From positions 3,906,001 through 3,970,000 of the forward strand of contig OU964918.1 in NCBI GenBank assembly GCA_918807975.1: DNA of 64,000 nt, given 5' to 3'. The position numbers and the translations under genes were made by a program. The notes under the pieces are model-generated. The model was not told the origin of the DNA, ran no database searches, and was given only the letters and a program-made list of their open reading frames with translations. How positions within the stretch are numbered: position 1 is the stretch's first letter; each line of letters begins with the position of its first letter. The stretch is from Aplidium turbinatum (taxonomy: Eukaryota > Chordata > Ascidiacea > Aplousobranchia > Polyclinidae). Shown here in pieces: positions 56,020-64,000 of this stretch.

Positions 56020-56451
56020 TTGCTACTAGAAAGCTACAGGGCTTACCATATTGCAAACTGGTTGTCACTATAATTGAATTACCGTTAAAACTTATAGGCT
56101 TTTTAATGTTGAGCTGTCTTTGTTTTTTAATGTTGGACTTGTAAGCAATTAGTATATATAATCAACGTTTAAAAGTATTCAAAGTGGCAAATGGCGTATG
56201 AAAATAGAATTGTCGACATCGTCAGCTAAAATAAGTTTTCTGCCGCTGAACAATTCGCTTCATTACTTTTAATGAGCGAACAACAAAAATCAGTTAGCCT
56301 ACACTCGACAAGCAATAAATTGCCGGCATTGTGCTTATAAAGTACAGTAGGTTACACAAAATTGTTGGCGAACCAACGCGTGAAATGTTATAAAGCAACA
56401 TTTTTTTACCTTAGAAATAAAAATTTTGTGCCTACCTACATAGCCTACTTA

Positions 56452-57966
56452 GGGGAGGCTGGGGTGCATTGGAACACTAAAAACGTTTTTGTTTCTAGCT
56501 CTATCGGGTTTTGTTTAAACATACTGACGTCTCGCTAGTTGATAGTATAAGTGTAGTTCTATATTTTAAATTATTCCACTTTCTCCAAACTTTTATACTT
56601 GCCGAATATTTCGAGCTCAAAATTTGGTGTTCGAATGCGCCCCGTGGATTTTTTCCGGGGTCAAATGGAACACAAGACTGGTTGGATTGGAACATCGATT
56701 GGGGTACAATGGAACACAAGTAAAACATCACAAAAACGTGTTTATTAAAAAGAAAAATTGACGAAAAAACTTCCTTTTCAACGAAGATAAACAACAAAAA
56801 GCAATAGGCTGTGCTTCGTTATACAAACGTTGTGTAGGAATAGTATCCAGCCATGCATAGCCTACATTTTGTGTTTTATTTTATGTTGAGCAGCTGCTTT
56901 TGGTATTGAATATCCTTGGTTTATGACCATTTCGGTGGCACTCTTCATGACATTTCCTGAAAAATCTCTATCAGTCTTGCGTTTACGACTTCAAACCATG
57001 TTCACAATAGGCTACAGGCTAGACAAAATTTCTCTGTAGCTAGTTTTGCAAGAGTTGGCTATGCGTGAATATGTTACAGCAACACCTAACACCATAACTG
57101 TCTGTGGAAAATGCAATGACAAGTTAGGCACTAGTTTTAGTGTGCACTGTGCAGTAGCTTACTGGAAATGAAGTCAAACCAAAAGTCAGCAAGTTATTGG
57201 TTGATACTTTTACATGAAGACAAATCATGTAGTGTGTAACTTTAGCCCACAGTATAGGCTACTTATAGCCATAAACAATTAACTTACACTCTCTAGTGTA
57301 AGGGTAACCATTGTTAGGTAAACTCTTTAACCAACGAGTAAGCTACGAGAGATTAGGTGCGAGTTCAAGTCTAAAAAGCCTACCTAAAACTGTAGCCAAC
57401 TTGAGATGGAATCAAGTCCGTAGGCTACTCGTAGCCTACTTGAATGTAGGCCTAACCTATGACAATAATATGAACCTGGCTTAATATCTTTATGCTTCCT
57501 GCAAGCAGACTGTTTTATTTATAACTAACAGATACAATATGTTGGGGAGCATTGGAACGTGTTCCAATGCAGACAAACATTTTTGTTCCAATCCACCCCA
57601 AGGCAAATTTTTTAACAAAAATGGCGGTAGCTCACTTGTTTTCTAACCTGTTGAGAAAACTGTTTCACACAAGCTTGCTAGTATCCCTACGTTCTTAGTT
57701 TCATAGGTAGGACAATTTTTCCTTCGCTGAATATTCTGTAACTAAGTTTATTTTCAATAAACTGCAATTTACTTGAACTAGTCAGAAACACATTTTGATC
57801 AACAGCACCCTACCTCAGCGCATATCAGCTACCACAACAGAACATGTGGTGAGCAACTTAGCAAGGAAGCCACTGTCATGCTTGAATGGTTTTAAAAGTT
57901 AAAGAAAAAAAGGGGAATTCGACTGTTCCATACGTCCCTGTGTTCCAATGCACCCCAGCCTCCCCC
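56452..57966. mobile_element. TA-flanked element with GGGGAGGCTGGGGTGC ends
   Basis: Ends are GGGGAGGCTGGGGTGCATTG and the inverse CAATGCACCCCAGCCTCCCC. The duplicated target is TA: copy 1 reads CTACTTACTAAATG with no insert, confirming borders and TSD. The interior repeats GGAACA/TGTTCCA words (ATTGGAACATCGATTGGGG) near both ends but encodes nothing recognised. A TA target fits Tc1/mariner-like MITEs; other 2-bp-target families are possible. Confidence 0.93.
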
Positions 57967-58599
57967 TACTAAATGATTCATACTTTCGAGAGAATCTTTC
58001 CAAACTTACTTGTTGAAGTGTCAGAAGAGTGATTCGCAAATTATTAATTAAGCTTTTATTCATTTTCAACTCGACTTACGCTCAGAGGTCACCAATGTGG
58101 TAACATTTATATTAGAGGTTTGTTGATGGTTTTATAAGTTAATTAATTATCTTAAGACTATCTGATAAAATTCTATACAATTTGTTATCTGACTCCACTA
58201 AACAATTTAAACATAACTGTTATTCATATTATATTGTCGAGTTAATCACGTTAATCATTGTTTGGACGAGTCCCCAGTGTAGGCTTTTTGCTGGTTAAAG
58301 GACTCACCTGTCTACTCAATGTTGCAAACTTGTTGCGGGGAAGTCAACGTCTATCTCCGGAAAATTTGATTTAAAAAACTGTTTAATTTTGATATAACAC
58401 ACGCTGGTTTTTGCATAGAATTAAAAAACCTTAAAAACGTTGAAAGAACTTTAGTATTTCTTTAACTCAGATCTTCAATTTGCAATTTACCAATTCTGAT
58501 TGTCCGGGCCTCACGCATTGAGGCTTCCATCTAATGTAAAAAGTTTAGTCTGATAAGTTATTTCCAAATATAAACCAAAACAAAATCCATCCAGGTTAA

Positions 58600-60101
58600 C
58601 CCTTTAAGGGATATAATATTTCTAAGAAAGTTTTTATCCAAATAAATATGTTTTGTAGTTTAAAATGGCAACTTAAATTGAATTTAAGAATTTTTTTTTA
58701 AATTTGTTTGTTTGTTTATTATAAAACGGTATGGTACATATGTGTACCATTGTCCCTTAGGAGAAATTTTATTGATAGCTCTTTTGATTATAGTTGCTCC
58801 ATATTAGGAGCCCTATTGTTTTTCATAAGCACTTTCGCTTTACAGTCTTGTGATTTTAAAGATTTTACCCACACGACTATTCAATGTTAGGTATGTTGGG
58901 GGTCAACCCAGCCCCATATTCACCCTTTTTATTATGAAAATGTTGTTTCCACGCAATATAACTTGATGATGGAAATCAAAAATTACCACAATTATACAGA
59001 AACATCTTCCAAGTATAATGGTGACAGTTCAGTAAAGTTTGCCACACTCATGGTACAATGAGAAGCAATTTCTACCATTTACATAGCACAGGTGGACATT
59101 GCACTCAACACACATAGGGGGTCAACTCATCCCCATATTCAACCCTTTCATTATGAAAGTGTTGTTTTCATGCAAAATAACTTGATTTGGAAATCAGAAA
59201 TTACCACAATCGTACAGAAACAACTTCCAAGTTGAATGGTGACAGTTCAGTAAAGTTAGCCACACTCATGGTACAATGAGAAGCAGTTTCTACCATTTAC
59301 ATAGCACTGGTGGACATTGCACTCAACACATATATGGGGTCAACCCAGCCCCATATTCAACCCTTTTATTATGAAAGTGTTGTTTCCATGCAAAATAACT
59401 TAATGATGGAAATCAGAAATTACGACATTCATACAGAAACAACTTCCAAGTTGAATGGTGACAGTTCAGCAAAGTTAGCCGCACTCATGGTACAATGAGA
59501 AGCAATTTCTACCATTTACATAGCACTGGTGGACATTACACTCAACACATATATTGTTTGTTCTGTTTAGGAGTTTTTTTCGGGTGCAATGTTTGCATAC
59601 ATGTACATAGGCTATTAACATTTGATAATATTAAAGAGCTACGAATCAGAAACAACACGAAAACACACTGGCTACAGGCACCTCAATAAGATCTGAAAAG
59701 TTATCTCATATTTCCCCTAAGGGACAATGGTACACATATGTACCATAAAATTTATATGATTTTTTTCAATACTAAAATACTTTGAACAATGGTAAAAACG
59801 TTTGTATATTACAATACAACAACTATCCTTTATGTTTCGTAATGAAATAGAGCAAACTGCTGCTTGTAGTTTCCACAAACATACCGTGAACAGACGTCAT
59901 CGTGGTACTGCGCTAACTGCTCAAAAACCAACCCTTGAAATGTGTGAAAAATGATCCAGAGTTTCAAAATTCTAATTTTATATTGAACAATCAGTGTAGC
60001 AGAATACCATCAAAACGTAAAATTAAAAGAAAAATGTTTATTTTAGTTGCGTAAGTCCAAAACTTTTATGGTACACATATGTACCATTGTCCCTTAAAGG
60101 G
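58600..60101. mobile_element. TTAA-target MITE (piggyBac-like) with internal tandem repeats
   Basis: It starts CCCTTTAAGGGATATA and ends TGTCCCTTAAAGGG. The left target is TTAA (58596-58599); the right is CTAA (60102-60105), one base from TTAA. Copy 1 reads CCAGGTTAAGACATG with a single TTAA, the empty site. GGTACACATATGTACC-like words followed by ATTGTCCCTTA occur near 58728-58760, 59715-59750 and at the right end. TTAA duplication with CCC ends is the piggyBac signature, and a piggyBac transposase gene exists at 28.8 kb. Confidence 0.93.
58899..59560 (+). repeat. Three tandem units of 219 bp inside the TTAA MITE
   Basis: GGTCAACCCAGCCCCATATT starts units at 58901, 59120 and 59339; each runs through ATTATGAAAATGTTGTTT, GGTGACAGTTCAG and GTGGACATTGCACTCAACAC. 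The units differ at a few percent of sites. No convincing frame is shared among all three. Confidence 0.92.
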
Positions 60102-60750
60102 CTAAGACATGTACTTCTAGACTACCTGTACTGGACACAGGTTTTTATTGAATACGCTAGTGGCCCCATGCGACGAAAACCGTAATTACCGAACAAACAA
60201 CACCGCAGTACTGTTTTAGGTGTGAGTTATGTAGAATATAGCAAAGAGTTAGCTGCAAATGTTTGTTTATTAATTTTAGTACATTAAGCAGCACAGAAAG
60301 TTGTAATGCAACGTGAATTTAAGGAGAGGTGTGACATTGATGCAACACAAACAACAAGGTAGGCTACGCGGAACAATGTCCAAGAAAGTTATCACTGAAT
60401 TATTTTCATCGCATACTTGGCTGAAACTTTGTGCTGGTAGGCTATAGCTTTAATTAATTTCTCAATGTTTGAGGTACGATTCCACTGACGACGACGCCAA
60501 AATATCGGTTGTCCATTAATTATTATTATTTATTTGCGTCAGACAAAGCTGTCCATATCCAAAATAACGAGATAATACACACACTGCAAAGGTCACAGAG
60601 AGCCACTTTGGATGTCGTCAGTTTAAGAGTTCACTAAATATCTACTATTACAAATTTACATAGGCTACAATTAGGGATGGTAGAAGTAGGGGATTGCTCA
60701 CTCAAAAGTAAGGTGGACAACTGGAGGGTCACAATGTTATAACAAAATTT

Positions 60751-61159
60751 AATGCAACTACAGCTTGAGGTCTACTGCCATATGTCGCATACTCAGGTGC
60801 AGTTTCTATGACCTGCCCACATGTGTACAAAGTGTGTATCGCCAAAATAAATGTAGAAAACATGTGATATCATGTTCATTTAATAGTATTCAAGTCATGA
60901 TAATGCAGGGGTAGACTTTACGCAACACCGGTAACGGTATGTAGCCTCACACTGCTGTATAGTGAGGTTTTACAGATTTTTTTAGCACCCACAATTTTAA
61001 CCAAATATAGCAATTCATTTGATGAGAATAAATTTACCTAAAAGCAAAGAAAACGTTGTGCAGTTCTGTTAATTTTTGAACTTCTTAGTAACCCTCCAGC
61101 CGTCCATTTTGTAGGAAAAATCATTAAAGTGAGTCGTCCCGGTATTCTACTGTCCCTAG
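60751..61159. other. Unassigned, probably includes the LINE 3' tail
   Basis: No gene is recognised. The right part, TTCTTAGTAACCCTCCAGCC and onward, lies just downstream of the LINE frame on the minus strand and may be its 3' UTR. No poly-A or microsatellite end was seen. Confidence 0.35.
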
Positions 61160-61745
61160 CTACAATGAGCGTTGGAAGAATTGAAAGCATTCAGAACGAT
61201 AAAAACAATCAGATGACATCAGGTCTGATATAAAGCGATTGGAGGAGTGAATGCAACGGTTGATAAACGAAAACATGTTTTTCCTCAATAAAGCACCAAA
61301 CGTTGTTATATTATACATCACTTGATATTCACGGGCACTGACATAACGAGGCAAATTTTGCAATATTCTGAAAGAATCATTGTAAGCAACACGTAATCGT
61401 TTTATTCTAGAAGATCTAAACTTGTTCCACAACTGGGATGCGTAAAACGACATACAGTAAGAGCGAAATAAATTGTTTTTTAGGTGGATGAGCATTTAGC
61501 AAAATAAAATTTGGCATTGTTTGCAGCACAGTCCTGAGAGCGTACTTGCCTTGAAATATCATTTTCATCTGAGAGAGAACTCTCAATAAATACACCCAGA
61601 TATTTTACAGAGTCTGTGAACACAATTTCAGATTTACCTAGATATAGCAGAGGAGCACGTGAAAGATAATAGACATAGACTACCAATATTGAACCAATTC
61701 AATAGCACATTTGTAAGCAGTTAAGCGAAAATATAAAGTCACATC
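61160..61745 (-). mobile_element. LINE reverse-transcriptase C-terminal fragment
   Basis: Two overlapping minus-strand frames are consecutive parts of one LINE protein. The first (about 61480-61686) has LSRAPLLYLGKSEIVFTDSV, KYLGVFIESSLSDENDISRQ and ANNAKFYFAKC. The second (61160-61495) has LFRSYCMSFYASQLWNKF, RLRVAYNDSFRILQNLPRY and SFINRCI. KYLGV...SDExDIxRQ, LFxSYCxxxYxxxLW and LRVAYNxxFRxLxxLPR are typical after the YxDD catalytic block of jockey/CR1-like LINEs. A frameshift near 61490 separates them, and the catalytic region is absent. It abuts the THAP gene's stop on the same strand. Confidence 0.85.
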
Positions 61746-61753
61746 TCCGGTTG

Positions 61754-62592
61754 TTAGTATCCACCACGCAACTTCGTAATTTTACGGCACGACGTTGATC
61801 TACCGCTTTGTGATAGATCACGAACATAATTGGACATAAAACAATTAAAAAACTTGCAGATCATATTGTTGATGATATCATGGCCCATGGTGCACTTTGA
61901 AATATCTTGATAATTTTGCCAAAGATCAGTCAATGAAACTGTGACAAGTCCCACAAAAAAATGTTTTTTTTCTTCAATTGCTAAGAATTTTTGCTCCAGG
62001 AAAGGTTCAGAGCGAATTGAATTGAAAATACAGTAGCAATGTTGACACAAAGAAAACGATATATCATTAGGTGGAATAAATCCACCTCGATTAATTTTAT
62101 TCGTATCATCAAGAACATCATCAAAGCTAGTTGTGTGACAAGACAGTAATTGACATTTTAGGTCAGCAAGCAGGTTTGTAACTTCACTGAAACGAGTTAT
62201 TGTGCGATTTGCAATATTAACATTGTTCTTTCTTTTTTTACTGCTCAAAAAGGACTCGTATGACAAATCAACAAAAATCTGCAACCCCATGCTTAAAGAT
62301 GGAATTTCAGCAGTCATGTCAACAATACAAAGAAATAAAATGTCATCTTTCAACAACGCAGTAATTTCAGATGGCATGGCTTGTTCTGTCTGTATTCGCT
62401 CATATATGTCTTCAATTGATCTCACCTGGTCTTTTTCTAAAAATAATTTGCTCATTTTCTCTACATTTTCAGTATCTTGTTTGTGTCTGGCACTGGCAAA
62501 AGTAGTTTTGGGTCGTTTGGGTGGTGGCTTACTAGACATGTAAGTTGGGCAGTTGGGAAATAGTGTTGGCAATGCATCATTCCTTAGTTTTC
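61754..62592 (-). CDS. THAP-domain protein, exon 2 (P-transposase-like C-terminus)
   Basis: The exon starts after acceptor CACTTTTACAG at 62592 and runs 279 codons to a stop at 61754. It opens with KLRNDALPTLFP, the AVPTLF box that ends a THAP domain, in the phase left by exon 1. After a basic linker (PPPKRPKT) comes RSIEDIYERIQTEQAMPSEI. The C-terminal part, INRGGFIPPNDISFSLCQHC and FFNCFMSNYVRDLSQ...RKITKL, recalls the P-element/THAP9 C-terminus. The catalytic RNase H core expected between is missing, so this is an internally deleted P-type element or a host gene derived from one. It would act in the nucleus as a DNA-binding protein. Confidence 0.75.
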
Positions 62593-63047
62593 TGTAAAAG
62601 TGACAATACAAAAGCTATGCATCTCTTTTAAGATTAGAGTTTCATGATAAACAACACATACCGGTACTCTACGAGTCAAAACATTCAATGGAAGGTCTCA
62701 ATTTCATAATCAATAAGCCTAGGGCTGCATATAATTGGTAGGCCCAACATGATTAACACTACTTTTAACAGCCTACTAGGCCTATATGGAGAAAATAAGA
62801 TATGAAGTAGCACAGCAACATAAATCTTAAAAGACAATTAACTAGAATTTATTTATTTGTTCGAATTTATTTGTGTTTTGAATAATTATGTTTTGTTTTT
62901 TCCTCTCTCTCATCAACAAAACCAATAAACAGAACTGAACTAAGCTTTGGGTCTTGTGTACTTTAAGCCGTCCATGTTCAATACAGACATCTCAAAGTAC
63001 AAAAAGACCATTAGCTTTTTTCTGTATCCATACAATCTGAGGCTCAC
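62593..63047 (-). other. Intron of the THAP gene
   Basis: 455 bp, bordered on the minus strand by donor GTGAGCC and acceptor CTTTTACAG. AT-rich, with TAGGCCTA-type words near 62735-62785 but no recognised element. Its phase (2) matches on both sides. Confidence 0.75.
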
Positions 63048-63314
63048 TTTCTTTTGAGATCCGAAGTTCCTTTCTTCTTAATTCGACTTGCATTAGAATC
63101 TTTCGATAAACTCACAAAGCAATCATCAGTAAAATGCAAAGAACACACCTTAGAACTTTTGCTTGAAACAAAATCTTTTCGAGAAAGTTTGCAGATCCAT
63201 TTTTCTAACAGTTCATCATTTTGAAAAGGAAAACTGTGCATTGACACACCTTTTGGTGTTTTATGCCTGGCTATCATAGCCACTTTTACAGCCATAAGCA
63301 GAGCAACGTCCCAT
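63048..63314 (-). CDS. THAP-domain protein, exon 1 (zinc finger)
   Basis: On the minus strand ATG at 63314 gives MGRCSAYGCKSGYDSQA: the first C-x4-C pair of the C2CH THAP zinc finger. The rest, KTPKGVSMHSFPFQNDELLE, KWICKLSRKDF and VCSLHFTDDCF (C-x2-H), lies one base out of frame; a single extra base near 63263 is the only break. The W, HSFP, C-x2-H and, across the intron, ALPTLF are all conserved. The exon ends AAAGAAA before GTGAGC at 63048, and with that base allowed for, the phase matches exon 2. The 1-nt shift may be real decay or an assembly error. Confidence 0.8.
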
Positions 63315-64000
63315 ACTTCGAAATTTTTACCAAGCTACACAACCTGCAACAATTCATCAGGTGTCTTTATTTGTAAATTGAATGACTAAATTAGTCTAAC
63401 ATGTAACTGCTGTGATAAGAGAGATGAATTGGTAACATCACTTTCTAACTGATTTCAACTCTGTATGCTTTAGTTTTACGGAAATTACAAAATACCATAG
63501 CTAACTGCTTACAGCAGCCTACTACTATTATGTAGCCTAGGCTATTTCCAAAACTTGACTTCTTGCATACCTCAGTGCTGTGCTGTTAGGCTATCAATGT
63601 TACTCAATGCAAGCCTTCTTGTATTCACTGTCAACAATCAAAAACGTGGTATTTCTTGATAATGTTTTATGCTTTGTAAAGTTGTACTTAGGCTACTTTT
63701 GTACTGAGCAGTAGCCAACCATAGGTTCCATTCTCACTGTAAGCTTTCCCATATCTACTGCTGTGCTAACATCACATTCAGGCACACCAAACATTAAAAA
63801 AATTAGCCTACCTTTCTGCAAAGCACACAATTTCCTTCAAAGTTTAAAACTGAACTATATATTTTTTTCATAAGAAATCTTAAACGAACTGAATTCTCTG
63901 TCTTCGTTCTGTCTGGCTTTTGAAAAACTGATTTGAAAAAGCGCAATTCCTTTGGGTCCACTGTGGTATGGTCACGTGATGAATACGTCACCTGTGTCCA
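63315..64000. other. Upstream flank of the THAP gene, no further exon recognised
   Basis: A minus-strand frame at 63803-63991 contains C-x2-C (CVLCRK) but nothing that links it to the THAP gene. The sequence near 63970-63990 holds CACGTGA (E box) and, on the minus strand, GGTGACGTATTC (CRE-like), which could be promoter elements of a minus-strand gene; that is speculation. Several TAGCCTA words occur. Confidence 0.3.

Larger units (their letters stand above)
54057..60750. repeat. Segmental duplication, copy 2 (6.7 kb with insertions)
   Basis: Directly follows copy 1, with only about 10 bp between the two, so it is a tandem duplication. It is longer because of the TA-flanked element (56452-57966), the TTAA-flanked element (58600-60101) and a local duplication at about 55380-55560 that repeats the GTATGAGGGTGGCACC stretch of 55290. 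The right border is where ACAAAATTTAATGCAACTAC leaves the shared sequence. Confidence 0.95.

Overview
This is eukaryotic DNA: genes have introns with GT/AG borders, there are no operons or ribosome binding sites, tRNA-derived SINEs are present, and DNA transposons are very dense. The best clue to the organism is one exon at 45.6 kb. It encodes a gonadotropin-releasing hormone precursor with the decapeptide QHWSLSLSPG between KK and GKR. As I recall it, ascidian tGnRH-8 (QHWSLALSPG) differs by one residue. With the long stretch between signal peptide and hormone, this points to a tunicate, probably an ascidian with a large, transposon-rich genome. The species cannot be fixed from the sequence alone.

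Layout. 0.5-2.6 kb: a tandem array of about 370/398-bp units arranged as dimers. 4.2-12.3 kb: a 4.5-kb hAT element carrying a LINE fragment and a long-TIR MITE, plus a second copy of that MITE. 12.8 kb: a SINE. 14.4-19.8 kb: a broken multi-copy gene of unassigned family, hit by two hAT elements; the second holds three more, each inside the last. 22.1-25.9 kb: a hAT relic with a 3.3-kb foldback element in its very end, and a further hAT MITE inside the foldback. 26.7-33.2 kb: a P-type (THAP9-like) transposase remnant, then a piggyBac transposase gene split by a 2.2-kb element. 34-41 kb: SINEs, a hammerhead ribozyme, hAT MITEs and a candidate host exon. 41.6-43.0 kb: a hAT with transposase remnants. 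43.9-44.4 kb: a tRNA-Thr-like sequence with tandem partial copies, joined to a LINE tail. 45.6-48.4 kb: the GnRH gene. 50.5-60.75 kb: a recent tandem segmental duplication in which only the second copy took two transposons, so the first copy preserves both empty sites. 61.2-63.3 kb: a LINE fragment and a two-exon THAP-domain gene, both on the minus strand.

The genes do not form a pathway. The likely functional host gene is GnRH. The THAP gene may be a domesticated or decaying P-type transposase. Most other coding traces belong to mobile elements. Target-site duplications were found by direct reading of both flanks; family names rest on terminal motifs and remembered protein signatures, with no database search.
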